From NCBI GenBank assembly GCA_024398435.1, contig JAKSJD010000010.1, positions 19,635 to 83,634 of the forward strand: 64,000 nucleotides of DNA, in the 5' to 3' direction. Made by a program: the position numbers and the translations under genes. The notes under the pieces were generated by a model. The model had not been told where the DNA came from, ran no database searches, and worked only from the letters and a program-made list of their open reading frames with translations. Numbering within the stretch: the first letter of the stretch is position 1; each line of letters opens with the position of its first letter. The DNA comes from Bacteroidaceae bacterium (lineage in GTDB: Bacteria > Bacteroidota > Bacteroidia > Bacteroidales > Bacteroidaceae). Of this stretch, positions 40,301-48,325 are shown one piece after another.

Positions 40301-40631
40301 CCGTTGGATTGCTGAAGGACAGGTTACAGATATCCCACAGGCAGTGTTCAACGACCCAATGGGCAACAGCGTATTCTCAGATCGTTGGATTGAGGATGGT
40401 TCATATCTTAAGTTGAAGAACGTTACACTTAGCTATCAGCTCCCAATCACTAACCAGTATGTACAGGGACTTACAATTTGGGCAGCAGGTAACAATCTCA
40501 TCACTTTCAGTAAGTATTTAGGCCGTGATCCTGAAGTTTCTTGCTCAACAAGTTCTCTCTGCCAGGGAATCGATGCAGGTTACACACCAGCTGGACGCAG
40601 CTTCACACTCGGAATTAAGATCAACTTGTAA
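37368..40631 (+). CDS. SusC/RagA-type TonB-dependent outer-membrane transporter (second copy)
   Basis: This 1087-residue transporter starts at the ATG at 37368. After a signal peptide ending LPMSAQ there is an unusual charged spacer (EETETVEAAAPVKKEKKPVV) before the regulatory-like domain (EISGQVVDAATGEGLSGVKV). The plug region is more diverged than in the first copy: the usual RG/GxNxP segment reads SISRSGIPGTGVNMFIEGYH, and the end of the plug reads IEDVKVLKNGAAIYGAKAAN. The barrel ends RSFTLGIKINL. The divergence suggests a different ligand from the first SusC. It is followed 70 bases later by its SusD partner. Confidence 0.92.
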   Translation: MKIYSNITMQRFCKAGIAAMIFCVGVLPMSAQEETETVEAAAPVKKEKKPVVKKYPMKEISGQVVDAATGEGLSGVKVKSFNNSFYTAMTDSVGQYTISVPTFVTSLSAELEGYNIMQVAINERANGVDFQMFTNKYLGEYTGKLDAARSSATSNFEQTTAMTADQEVQNRLGSDVRSISRSGIPGTGVNMFIEGYHSLNSISQPLVVVDGVVYDMMYDAIMLHNGYFNNLLLGINMDDIEDVKVLKNGAAIYGAKAANGVIMITTKRNSSFATRIDLNINGSYELIPSTPDVMNADQYRSYASGLLKNTGTKLDDFKFLKTDPNYYYYNMYHNDTDWKDVAYREAFAQNYSLHINGGDDVANYNLSVGFMNAKSTLEKNDITRFNIRFNSDIVLTSDITTRFDVSYSNVKRNLRDDGFTTDYKNEAISSPGALVLVKSPFVAPYDFSTDGKMSSFVSDADNYLDETLGKSVAVANPLGILKYGEAINKNKVDNTFVNIAITPKWHIKTNMSLQEHFSYSSQTFDEAYYTPIIGMPRYTVENIGPVENTVGSNFSRHNAVQSDTRFDWAIPLGAHRIDAYAGVRYLNDSYRSSYLYAYSTTNDKTPQLSSNLDNKISEGSDLSWCSMSYYANVDYNFREKYYLQGSFSMETSSRFGKDADAGLHMFGVTWGFFPSLQGSWVMSNEDWFRTNNLVNQLKLNAGFEILGNDNYDNNAAYTYMSSNAFLLQKAVGIGITNIGNTKLRWETTKRFNVGLEGNFFNNRLNTRFNFFHSKTDNLVTIGTLAYVAGLTDYWTNDGALKNTGFDLALTGKPVVEKNFKLELGASLGHYKNEVTKLPNGIDSYTTDMYRGTVLTKVGQPIGVFYGYQTNGVFATTQEAEKADLGILNEAGNKVNYGAGDMKFVDQNKDGLITDKDKVIIGDPNPDLYGNLFANLFIGQHWSLGFRFNYSLGNDIYNYERSILEGGHSFLNQTTALTRRWIAEGQVTDIPQAVFNDPMGNSVFSDRWIEDGSYLKLKNVTLSYQLPITNQYVQGLTIWAAGNNLITFSKYLGRDPEVSCSTSSLCQGIDAGYTPAGRSFTLGIKINL

Positions 40632-40655
40632 AAAACTTTTCTCTATTGCATCTCC

Positions 40656-40673
40656 CTCCCCAGATGGGGAGAG
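40656..40673. repeat. Partial REP-like palindrome between SusC and SusD
   Basis: CTCCCC AGAT GGGGAG (40657-40672) forms a small hairpin inside the 70-base SusC-SusD gap. It resembles the CCCC/GGGG palindromes elsewhere in the window. Confidence 0.5.
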
Positions 40674-40701
40674 AGGCAAAGGAGATAAACAAAGAATATA
40701 T

Positions 40702-42822
40702 ATGAAAACAAAAGCAATCATATTTTCAGGAGTACTCCTCGCATTGTTAGGAGTTTCTACCACTTCATGCGAAGATATGTTCACTGTAGATGACGAACTC
40801 CATACAAGAGATCTCGCTCCAAAGGATACAGTCTATCAGATGTTCGGTATCATCAATCGCATGCAGAAGTTGGTTGACCGTACAGTAGTTCTTGGTGAAC
40901 TTCGTGCCGATCTCGTTGAGGTCGACCCAGCAGTTGCTACTACCGACCTGCAGAATGTCATGAATAATGATATTGATACAGAAAATGAGTACAACCATGC
41001 AGCCGACTACTACGCAGTGATCAACGCATGTAATATCTATTTGACTAATGTCGATTCATTGCTCGTTTCTCACAACAAGCGCTATTATGAGAAGGAAATC
41101 CAGGCATGTAAGGTATTCCGTGCATGGACATATCTCGAATTGGCAAAGACTTATGGCCGTGTACCATTCGTACTTGAGCCAGTGCTTTCAGCCAATGCAG
41201 CAAGTGAAATCGTAGCAAACGCAAGCAACCGTGCTGATATGAACGATATCTGTTCATACTTCATCGAAGACCTTCTTCCATATGCATCGCAGACAATCGT
41301 TGCGCCTGACTATGGTAATGTAGGCTTCACAAGCACACAGTTCTTCATTCCATCACGCCTCATGCTTGCAGAGCTTTATCTCTGGCGCGGATGCTACACA
41401 CAGAATCAGGATGACTTCGTAGAGGCATGTCGCTACTATCACGACTACTTCAACTATCCTCACAAGTATGTAACAACTGGTACAGGTGGTGTTACATGGA
41501 ATGGAGTAACATTTGAGAACACAAGCGATGGCTACACATCAGCTGTTGCTCCAGGTGGATCAGATGCAATCGCTATCATTCCTCTCGACACTTGTGCATA
41601 CGATGGAACTTACAGTGAAATCTATCAGATGTTCAACTCACAGTACACTAACAACTATTATGTACCAGTGATTCCATCAGAGCGCGTACGCGAACTTTCA
41701 CGCGAGCAGATCTATTGTATCTACCGTAATGAGAACAACCGTCGCGATACTATCTACAGCACTCAGAAGACAGCTTGGGAAGATTCAATCTACAAGGGCG
41801 ACCTCCGCTTCTCTGCAGTTTATCGTCCATCCAACACAAGTGATAAGTATTCTGACCGTTTCAGCAAGGAACGTCAGCACATCATGAAGTGGTCAACAAG
41901 CGAAGGTAATGCAGGACCTGACCAGCGTATCAAGCAGTTCAACCTCTACCGCAAGTCAATTGTATGGCTCCACTTTGCTGAAGCACTCAACCGTGCAGGA
42001 TTCCCTCAGACAGCATTTGCTGTTCTCAAGTATGGTATCTCTTCTGGTTCACTCAATCAGTATCTCACAGATACAGAGTTGATGGCACTTTTCGATGTAC
42101 CTTCATTCTTCAACGGAAGCCTCGCATCATGGACAAAGGAAGCTGTTACATCAAACGGATCAACAAGCTACACAGGTTTCTACACAATCTATGATTCAGA
42201 AGCTGGTGGTGCAGGTGGTGCAAGCTACACAATGAAGGGTATCCACTCTCGTGGTTGTGGTGACTCTGAATACAACGACTACTATGTTCTTCCACGCGAC
42301 TCACAGATTTGGGCTAAGTACGACTATTATAAGGAACTTCGTGATTCACTCACAAAGCAGTACAACGAGTTGTGCCAAACTCACGAAGCTCGTCCTGTAG
42401 AGGATGATGGTCATCAATACGTCGGTGACTACAATATCATTTTCTACCGCAATGTACAGGGTCAGGGTTCAACCCGAATGACATTCGTATTTGCTGATGA
42501 AGCCGATTCACTCGCAGTATATGAAATCTACGATGGCATGTATGATGCGCTTGACAAGATGTATGAAGAGGAAGAAGTAGCATATAATGCATCAAAGGCA
42601 GATTGGCAGGCAGCAAATGAAAAGCTCATTCTCGATGAAGAAGCACTCGAGGGCATGTTCGAAGGACTTCGTTTCTACGACCTCATGCGCTATGCAATGT
42701 ATCACGGAGATAAGGAATTCATTGCCGACCAGGTAGCTAAGCGTAAGGGCTCTGCTGACTATGACAGCCGTGCCGACAAGCTTCGCGGAGGTAATTGGTA
42801 CTTGCCACTTCCAACGAAGTAA
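40702..42822 (+). CDS. SusD/RagB-type nutrient-binding lipoprotein (second copy)
   Basis: This SusD-family lipoprotein has 706 residues from the ATG at 40702. Reading further upstream would overlap the SusC gene by 107 bases and lose the signal peptide. The lipobox is VSTTSC (Cys24). Typical SusD blocks are KEIQACKVFRAWTYLELAKT, SRLMLAELYLWRGCYTQ and, near the end, LEGMFEGLRFYDLMRYAMYH. It is longer than the average SusD (~550) because of inserts around residues 250-350 and 530-640. Last gene of the operon; a strong terminator follows. Confidence 0.9.
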   Translation: MKTKAIIFSGVLLALLGVSTTSCEDMFTVDDELHTRDLAPKDTVYQMFGIINRMQKLVDRTVVLGELRADLVEVDPAVATTDLQNVMNNDIDTENEYNHAADYYAVINACNIYLTNVDSLLVSHNKRYYEKEIQACKVFRAWTYLELAKTYGRVPFVLEPVLSANAASEIVANASNRADMNDICSYFIEDLLPYASQTIVAPDYGNVGFTSTQFFIPSRLMLAELYLWRGCYTQNQDDFVEACRYYHDYFNYPHKYVTTGTGGVTWNGVTFENTSDGYTSAVAPGGSDAIAIIPLDTCAYDGTYSEIYQMFNSQYTNNYYVPVIPSERVRELSREQIYCIYRNENNRRDTIYSTQKTAWEDSIYKGDLRFSAVYRPSNTSDKYSDRFSKERQHIMKWSTSEGNAGPDQRIKQFNLYRKSIVWLHFAEALNRAGFPQTAFAVLKYGISSGSLNQYLTDTELMALFDVPSFFNGSLASWTKEAVTSNGSTSYTGFYTIYDSEAGGAGGASYTMKGIHSRGCGDSEYNDYYVLPRDSQIWAKYDYYKELRDSLTKQYNELCQTHEARPVEDDGHQYVGDYNIIFYRNVQGQGSTRMTFVFADEADSLAVYEIYDGMYDALDKMYEEEEVAYNASKADWQAANEKLILDEEALEGMFEGLRFYDLMRYAMYHGDKEFIADQVAKRKGSADYDSRADKLRGGNWYLPLPTK

Positions 42823-42850
42823 ATAAAGCTTTATAGCTAAATACACATTA

Positions 42851-42888
42851 AAGTGTCTGCTCACACATCGGGGGCAGACACTTTTTTT
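42851..42888 (+). terminator. Intrinsic terminator of the fasciclin-SusCD operon
   Basis: AAGTGTCTGC (42851-42860) pairs perfectly with GCAGACACTT (42874-42883) around a 13-base loop, followed by a T run to 42888. Confidence 0.93.
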
Positions 42889-42897
42889 ATGTTCCTT

Positions 42898-43045
42898 GCT
42901 CTGTTTTATCTTTTTCCTTGTTCCAAAACCTTAAACACATTGCTCTAAAACTATAATTATGTACGTTGCGGTAAATAATTATGTCAATATTTTTAATAAT
43001 TATGTACATTATTAATATTAATTATGTACTATATTTTAGTTTTGT
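42898..43045. repeat. 22-bp-period direct repeat array (copy 2 of the AT-rich dispersed repeat)
   Basis: Unit starts are 42898 (GCTCTGTTTT), 42920 (GTTCCAAAAC) and 42942 (GCTCTAAAAC), all 22 apart. TAATTATGT then starts at 42954, 42976, 42997 and 43019 (22, 21, 22). From 42942 to 43037 it matches 1266-1361 at about 95 percent. Confidence 0.85.
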
Positions 43046-43184
43046 TCCTATGGGAAATATAAAACAGAGCAATAGAAACATGAAAATGCTCCTTCGTTCG
43101 GGATAAAAGATGCTGCAATTTGTTGCAAACATTGAATTTGGTTTGCAAAAAGATATGCAGAATGTCATTTTTATTGCTTTTTAT

Positions 43185-43215
43185 TTTGTAGAGTCGCAGA
43201 AATGATGTAATTTTG
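43185..43215 (+). promoter_or_regulatory. Promoter of the leu operon
   Basis: TTTG (43185-43188), then 19 bases, then TAATTTTG (43208-43215): a full match to the Bacteroidota TTTG-N19-TAnnTTTG consensus. Transcription would start near 43220. Confidence 0.8.
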
Positions 43216-43237
43216 CAATCGAAAAGAGAAAAGGCAT

Positions 43238-43315
43238 ATGAATTCAATCGGTAATTACGGCATAATCATTCTGTCACTTCGAATTAGTAAGCTCGGAGTG
43301 AGAGAGGCTTTGTAG
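43238..43315 (+). CDS. leuL: Candidate leucine/isoleucine leader peptide
   Basis: A 25-codon ORF (MNSIGNYGIIILSLRISKLG plus five more codons) begins about 18 bases after the predicted transcript start and ends TTG-TAG. It carries ATA ATC ATT CTG TCA CTT in a row, then further Ile, Leu and Val codons: 10 of 25 residues are Ile, Leu or Val. Its last third overlaps a 20-base segment (43291-43310) that can pair with 43367-43386 further down the leader. Size, codon content and position before leuC match an amino-acid-dependent attenuation peptide. Function is inferred from arrangement only. Confidence 0.65.
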   Translation: MNSIGNYGIIILSLRISKLGVREAL

Positions 43316-43397
43316 TGTTGGTTGGAAGCATTGCATGAACGAACAAAGAAGATAAGAGATTTCAATAAGCCTTTCTTGCTCCGAGCGAGAGAGGCTT
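43291..43397 (+). promoter_or_regulatory. Competing RNA structures in the leuC leader (attenuator-like)
   Basis: Segment 43291-43310 (GCTCGGAGTGAGAGAGGCTT) can pair along all 20 bases with 43367-43386, with three G-U pairs. Segment 43367-43379 can instead form a 13-pair hairpin with 43385-43397 (loop TCCGA, two G-U pairs). The two structures share 43367-43379 and exclude each other. Bases 43378-43397 are also a direct repeat of 43291-43310 with two differences. No T run follows the second hairpin, so the output could be translational or Rho-linked rather than simple termination. Confidence 0.65.
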
Positions 43398-43451
43398 ATA
43401 ATATAAATAATAATGTGTGGTAACAACAAAACAAAATAATAACAAGAAACA

Positions 43452-44840
43452 ATGAATACTCTATTCGACAAAATATGGGATGCACACGTTGTTCAGTGTG
43501 TTGAAGACGGTCCTACCCAGTTGTATATCGACCGCCTGTATTGTCATGAAGTTACAAGTCCTCAGGCATTCGATGCATTGCGCGACCGAGGCCTCAAGGC
43601 TTTCCGTCCAAAGCAGGTATATGCAATGCCCGACCATAACACTCCAAGCGATCAGCAGGAAGTGATAAACGATCCGGTAGGTCGCAAGCAGGTGGAAACT
43701 CTGAAGAAGAATTGTGAAGAGTTTGGCATCAACCACTTTGCAATGGGCACTAAGGACAATGGCATCATTCATGTGGTAGGTCCGGAGAAAGGTCTTTCTT
43801 TGCCAGGAATGACAATCGTTTGTGGCGATTCCCATACAAGTACACATGGAGCTGTAGGAGCATTGGCAATGGGCATTGGTACGAGTGAGGTTGCAGAGGT
43901 ACTTGCATCACAATGTATCCTCCAACAGAAGCCAAAGTCGATGCGTATCAATATTGAGGGAGAGCTTCAGCCAGGAGTAACAGCCAAGGATGTAGCCCTC
44001 TATATCATGGCAATGATGACCACTTCGGGTGCAACAGGTTATGCAGTGGAATATGCAGGTTCGGCTATCAGAAGTCTGTCGATGGAAGGCCGTCTCACAC
44101 TTTCTAATCTCTCAATCGAGATGGGTTCGCGTGCCGGACTTATAGCTCCTGATGAGAAGACAATCGAATACCTCAAGGGCAGGGAATATGCTCCAAAGGG
44201 AGAGGCATGGGACAAGGCAGTGGCTTATTGGAAGACATTGAAGAGCGATGACGATGCAGTGTTTGATAAGGAAGTGACTTATCGTGCAGAGGACATCACT
44301 CCTCGAATCACATACGGAACAAATCCAGGTGCTGGAATTGCAATCGATGGCAATATTCCTACACTTGATGAAATACCAGAGGCAGAGAAGGCAGGATTCC
44401 TCTCTCAACTCGATTACATGCAGTTCACTCCAGGCGAGCATCTCGAAGGCCATCCAGTGGATTATGTGTTCCTTGGAGCTTGTACAAATGGCCGCATCGA
44501 GGATTTCCGTGCTTTTGCATCAGTAGTGAAAGGCAAGAAGAAAGCAGAGAATGTAGTCGCTTGGCTTGTGCCAGGTTCATGGCTTGTTCGTCAGCAAATC
44601 ATCGATGAAGGTATAGACAAGATTTTGGAAGAGGCAGGTTTCGAGCTCCGACTCCCTTCTTGTTCGGCTTGTTTGGCAATGAATCCAGACAAAGTCCCAG
44701 CAGGTAAGTTGGCTATATCTACCTCAAACCGCAACTTTGTTGGTCGTCAAGGTCCAGGTGCACGCACTGTCCTTGCAAGTCCGCTCACAGTGGCCGCAAG
44801 TGCAATTACAGGTGTTATCACCGACCCAAGGACAGTTTAG
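43452..44840 (+). CDS. leuC: 3-isopropylmalate dehydratase large subunit
   Basis: LeuC with LeuD isomerises 2- to 3-isopropylmalate in leucine synthesis; 462 residues. Aconitase-fold signatures are [20 protein letters not shown], the [4Fe-4S] ligand segments [13 protein letters not shown] and [13 protein letters not shown], and [20 protein letters not shown]. It is the first gene after the leader; leuD starts 49 bases later, with a short 7-bp-based tandem repeat in between. Confidence 0.97.
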   Translation: MNTLFDKIWDAHVVQCVEDGPTQLYIDRLYCHEVTSPQAFDALRDRGLKAFRPKQVYAMPDHNTPSDQQEVINDPVGRKQVETLKKNCEEFGINHFAMGTKDNGIIHVVGPEKGLSLPGMTIVCGDSHTSTHGAVGALAMGIGTSEVAEVLASQCILQQKPKSMRINIEGELQPGVTAKDVALYIMAMMTTSGATGYAVEYAGSAIRSLSMEGRLTLSNLSIEMGSRAGLIAPDEKTIEYLKGREYAPKGEAWDKAVAYWKTLKSDDDAVFDKEVTYRAEDITPRITYGTNPGAGIAIDGNIPTLDEIPEAEKAGFLSQLDYMQFTPGEHLEGHPVDYVFLGACTNGRIEDFRAFASVVKGKKKAENVVAWLVPGSWLVRQQIIDEGIDKILEEAGFELRLPSCSACLAMNPDKVPAGKLAISTSNRNFVGRQGPGARTVLASPLTVAASAITGVITDPRTV

Positions 44841-44869
44841 AGTTTAGAGATTAGAGTTTAGAGATTAGG
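44835..44869. repeat. Short tandem repeat at the leuC-leuD junction
   Basis: GTTTAGAGATTAGA (44842-44855) is repeated as GTTTAGAGATTAGG (44856-44869), preceded by a half unit GTTTAGA that contains the leuC stop codon. Confidence 0.75.
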
Positions 44870-44889
44870 GATTATTGAAAGAATATAGT

Positions 44890-45507
44890 ATGAAACAGGC
44901 TTTTAATATAGTACAGTCAACATGTCTGCCAGTTGCAATCGACAACTGCAATACAGACCTTATCATACCTGCCCGATTTATGGCAGCAACCACACGCGAC
45001 CCAAAGTTCTTCGGCGATGCTTTCATGCACGACCTTCGCTACGATGCAGAAGGCAAGCCAGTGGAGAGTTTTGTACTCAACCAGCCAAACTTCTCCGAAG
45101 CTCCTCGCGTGGGAGTTCATGAGATTATCGTTGGCGGCCAGAACTGGGGTTCGGGTTCTTCTCGCGAACATGCAGCTTGGGCAATTGCAGGATATGGAGT
45201 GAGAGTAGTCATCTCTTCATCTTTTGCCGATATCCATCGCAACAATCTGCTCAATTGCTTTGTTCTTCCAGTTGTTGTAAGTCAGGCGTTCCAGGCAGAA
45301 TTGTTTGCCTCTATCAATGCCAATCCTCAGACGGAGGTAAAGGTAGATGTGCCAAACCAAACTGTAACGAACTTGGCTACAGGAAACAGTGAGCACTTCG
45401 AAATCAACAGCTACAAGAAATATTGTCTGATGAATGCCCTCGACGATATTGATTTCTTGCTTGAAAACACATCCAAGATAGAAGAATGGGAGAAGAACAA
45501 CGCCTAA
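44890..45507 (+). CDS. leuD: 3-isopropylmalate dehydratase small subunit
   Basis: LeuD is the swivelling subunit of isopropylmalate isomerase; 205 residues from the ATG at 44890 (a TTG at 44875 is a weaker choice). VAIDNCNTDLIIPARFM, NFSEAPRVGVHEIIVGG-like core and GQNWGSGSSREHAAWAIAGY are characteristic, the last holding the substrate-binding GSGSSREH. Its last 22 bases overlap the next gene in another frame. Confidence 0.97.
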   Translation: MKQAFNIVQSTCLPVAIDNCNTDLIIPARFMAATTRDPKFFGDAFMHDLRYDAEGKPVESFVLNQPNFSEAPRVGVHEIIVGGQNWGSGSSREHAAWAIAGYGVRVVISSSFADIHRNNLLNCFVLPVVVSQAFQAELFASINANPQTEVKVDVPNQTVTNLATGNSEHFEINSYKKYCLMNALDDIDFLLENTSKIEEWEKNNA

Positions 45508-47009
45508 TAGAGATAATGGACACAACACTCCGAGATGGTGAACAAACCAATGGAGTGTCGTTCGTGCCACACGAGAAACTCATAGTTGCCCGTATGCTCC
45601 TGCACGACCTTAATGTCGACCGCATTGAGGTGGCATCTGCACGTGTATCGGATGGAGAGAAAGAAGCAGTAACAAATATTTGCCGATGGGCAAGCCAAAA
45701 CGATAAACTCGACCGTGTGGAGGTTCTTGGTTTTGTCGATGGGAAGGTTTCGATTGATTGGATTAACGAGTGTGGATGTAAGAATATCAATCTTCTCTGC
45801 AAGGGAAGTGAACGCCATTGCCGCTATCAATTGAATAAGACTTTGGACGAGCATGTGGCCGATATAAAGCAGTCAATCGCTTATGCTACCGAACTCGGCA
45901 TCAACGTGAATATCTACCTTGAGGACTGGAGTAATGGTATGAAGCATTCTCCTGAATATGTTCGTCAGTTGGTAGATGCTTTGAAGGATTGTGGAGTCAA
46001 GAGGTTTATGCTCCCAGATACATTGGGCGTGTTGAATCCTATTCAGACAAAGGAATATATCAGTCAGATGGTGGAATGGTTCCCTACAATCCATTTCGAC
46101 TTCCACTCTCATAACGACTATGACCTTGCTACGGCCAATGTTATGGCAGCAGTAGTGGGAGGATGCAAAGGCGTTCATACATCTGTCAATGGATTGGGCG
46201 AAAGAGCAGGAAATGCTCCATTAAGCAGTGTTCAGGCTATATTGAAGGACCAACTCCATTGCATAACAAATATTCATGAAGAGAAACTCAATGAAGCAAG
46301 CAATCTGATAGCAAGCTATGCAGGTATTGCAGTGCCACCAAACAAACCAATCATTGGAGAGAACGTGTTCACTCAGGTTGCAGGAGTTCATGCCGATGGC
46401 GATAATAAGAACAATCTTTATTGCAACGACCTCCTTCCAGAGCGTTTTGGCCGTAAGCGCGAATATGCCCTTGGCAAGAACAGCGGAAAGGCTAATATCC
46501 TGAAGAATCTTGAGGAACTCGGACTTGAACTAACCCCGGAACAAACAAGAAGGGTTACCGACCGAATCATCGAACTTGGAGACAAAAAGCAGATTGTCAC
46601 TCAGGAGGACCTTCCTTATATCGTGAGTGATGTCCTGAAACATTCCACTCCAGATGATCACGTTAAGCTTCTCAGTTATATGGTAAGTACGGCATATGGT
46701 TTGAAACCAATGGCCAGTGTGAAACTTGAAGTGGATGGCGAGGTGTATGAGGAGACAGCTATAGGCGACGGTATGTATGATGCATTTGTAAGAAGTGTAC
46801 GCCATATTTATCGCGATAAACTTCAGCGTCCTTTCCCTTGGCTCACGAATTATGTTGTAAGCATTCCGCCAGGAGGCCGAACAGATGCATTGGTACAGAC
46901 AAGTATTTCGTGGCTTTACAACGATAAGCCATATCGCACCCGTGCTCTCGATGCAGATCAGACAGAAGCTGCAATCAAGGCGACCATCAAGATGCTTAAC
47001 TTGATTTAA
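45486..47009 (+). CDS. 2-isopropylmalate/(R)-citramalate synthase family protein
   Basis: This 507-residue enzyme of the LeuA/CimA family condenses acetyl-CoA with a 2-oxoacid. The TIM barrel begins LIEIMDTTLRDGEQTNGVSF (metal Asp and catalytic Arg), has HSHNDYDLATANVMAAVVGG (metal His pair) and NGLGERAGNAPLSSV, then a LeuA-dimer-type regulatory domain in the last ~110 residues. The start at 45486 overlaps leuD by 22 bases; starting at 45516 would remove the conserved strand before MDTTLRDGEQ. Its place between leuD and leuB fits a leucine role, but family members here are annotated either as isopropylmalate or as citramalate synthase, and the sequence alone does not decide. Confidence 0.85.
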   Translation: MGEEQRLIEIMDTTLRDGEQTNGVSFVPHEKLIVARMLLHDLNVDRIEVASARVSDGEKEAVTNICRWASQNDKLDRVEVLGFVDGKVSIDWINECGCKNINLLCKGSERHCRYQLNKTLDEHVADIKQSIAYATELGINVNIYLEDWSNGMKHSPEYVRQLVDALKDCGVKRFMLPDTLGVLNPIQTKEYISQMVEWFPTIHFDFHSHNDYDLATANVMAAVVGGCKGVHTSVNGLGERAGNAPLSSVQAILKDQLHCITNIHEEKLNEASNLIASYAGIAVPPNKPIIGENVFTQVAGVHADGDNKNNLYCNDLLPERFGRKREYALGKNSGKANILKNLEELGLELTPEQTRRVTDRIIELGDKKQIVTQEDLPYIVSDVLKHSTPDDHVKLLSYMVSTAYGLKPMASVKLEVDGEVYEETAIGDGMYDAFVRSVRHIYRDKLQRPFPWLTNYVVSIPPGGRTDALVQTSISWLYNDKPYRTRALDADQTEAAIKATIKMLNLI

Positions 47010-47088
47010 GCAGCCCCTAAACCTCCCCAATGGAAGACTAGTAGACCCGTTGGCTTGTAAACTAATAGACAATTAAAATAAAAAAGAT

Positions 47089-48147
47089 ATGAAATTACAT
47101 TTAGCAGTACTTCCCGGCGACGGAATAGGTCCCGAGATAATGGAGCAAGGCCTTGCAGTTTGTCAGGCAGTTTGCGATAAGTTTGGTCATGAACTTACAT
47201 ATAAGTATGCCATCTGTGGAGCTGATGCCATTGATAAGGTGGGTGATCCATTCCCAGAGGAAACATTCCAAACATGTATGGAAGCCGATGCAGTGCTCTT
47301 TGCATCAGTAGGCGACCCTAAGTTCGATAACAATCCAAATGCTAAAGTGCGTCCAGAGCAGGGACTTCTTGCCATGCGCAAGCGTTTGGGTCTTTATGCC
47401 AATGTACGTCCTGTAGAGACATTTGATTGTTTGGTACATAAGTCTCCATTGAAGGATGAGTTGGTGCGAGGAGCTGATTTTATTTGTATTCGAGAACTTA
47501 CAGGAGGTATGTATTTTGGAGAAAAGCTCGAAGGCACAGATGTAGCTTTCGATACCAACAAATATACACGTCCAGAGGTTGAGCGCATTCTTCATGTAGC
47601 ATATCAGTATGCTTTGCAGAGAAAGAAGCATGTAACTGTTGTAGACAAGGCAAACGTGTTGGCCAGCAGCCGCCTTTGGAGGGCTGTAGCACAGGAAGTG
47701 GCAAAAGAGTATCCAGAAGTAACGACCGACTATATGTATGTTGACAATGCTGCCATGCGAATGATTCAGGAACCAAAGTTCTTTGATGTGATGGTGACAG
47801 AGAATACGTTTGGCGATATCCTCACAGATGAGGGCAGTTGCATCACAGGAAGTATGGGCTTACTTCCATCTGCAAGCACAGGCGAGCACACTCCAGTATT
47901 CGAGCCAATTCATGGAAGTTGGCCACAGGCAAAGGGCTTGAACATAGCCAACCCACTTGCACAGATTCTTTCAGTTGCAATGTTGTTCGAATACTTCAAC
48001 TTGAAGGAAGAAGGCAAACTCATTCGTGAAGCAGTCAATGCAAGTCTCGACCAGAACGTACGTACTCCAGAGATTCAGGTTGAAGGTGGTGCGAAGTATG
48101 GTACGAAGGAAGTTGGTCAGTGGATTGTTGATTATATAAAGAAATAG
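47089..48147 (+). CDS. leuB: 3-isopropylmalate dehydrogenase
   Basis: LeuB oxidises and decarboxylates 3-isopropylmalate with NAD; 352 residues. [20 protein letters not shown], the substrate-binding [13 protein letters not shown] and [12 protein letters not shown], the lysine in [15 protein letters not shown], and [20 protein letters not shown] are all in place. It follows the synthase gene by 79 bases and ends the leu operon. A GC-rich palindromic region follows. Confidence 0.97.
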   Translation: MKLHLAVLPGDGIGPEIMEQGLAVCQAVCDKFGHELTYKYAICGADAIDKVGDPFPEETFQTCMEADAVLFASVGDPKFDNNPNAKVRPEQGLLAMRKRLGLYANVRPVETFDCLVHKSPLKDELVRGADFICIRELTGGMYFGEKLEGTDVAFDTNKYTRPEVERILHVAYQYALQRKKHVTVVDKANVLASSRLWRAVAQEVAKEYPEVTTDYMYVDNAAMRMIQEPKFFDVMVTENTFGDILTDEGSCITGSMGLLPSASTGEHTPVFEPIHGSWPQAKGLNIANPLAQILSVAMLFEYFNLKEEGKLIREAVNASLDQNVRTPEIQVEGGAKYGTKEVGQWIVDYIKK

Positions 48148-48149
48148 TA

Positions 48150-48303
48150 ACTCCCCCTTCCAATCTCCACGAGGGGAGGGGCAATCAACCTTAATTAATA
48201 TGTTTCCCCTTAAGTGTTTCAAGGCTCCCCCTTGAGGGGTTTCTGTCCCCCGATAACGGGGGAATCGAAGGGGGTGGAAAGACCATTGAATTTAGAGGGG
48301 GCT
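48150..48303. repeat. Cluster of REP-like GC-rich palindromes after leuB
   Basis: Several CCCCC/GGGGG palindromes occur, including TCCCCCTTCCAATCTCCACG-AGGGGAGGGG near 48152-48182 and CCCCCGATAACGGGGG (48247-48262). The segment 48231-48290 recurs in inverted orientation at 50932-50991. It probably acts as a bidirectional transcript end as well as a repeat. Confidence 0.8.
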
Positions 48304-48325
48304 CCTTATTTAAAACCTAACAAAT

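Larger units (their letters stand above)
42823..43451. other. Intergenic region between SusD and leuC
   Basis: This 629-bp gap holds the terminator (42851-42888), a 22-bp-period AT-rich array that is the second copy of the dispersed repeat (42898-43045), the leuC promoter (43185-43215), and a ~230-base leader with a short Ile/Leu-rich ORF and competing hairpins. Confidence 0.8.

Noticed and set aside
40525-40701. 59-codon upstream extension of the second SusD gene
   Set aside because: It would overlap the SusC gene by 107 bases and hide the lipoprotein signal that starts at 40702.
43220-43451. T-box riboswitch before leuC
   Set aside because: No T-box consensus or specifier loop was seen, and these are not typical of Bacteroidota; the peptide-based leader fits better.
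43274-43471. 65-codon minus-strand ORF in the leuC leader
   Set aside because: It is antisense to the leader and its hairpins; the open frame follows from the repeated segments.
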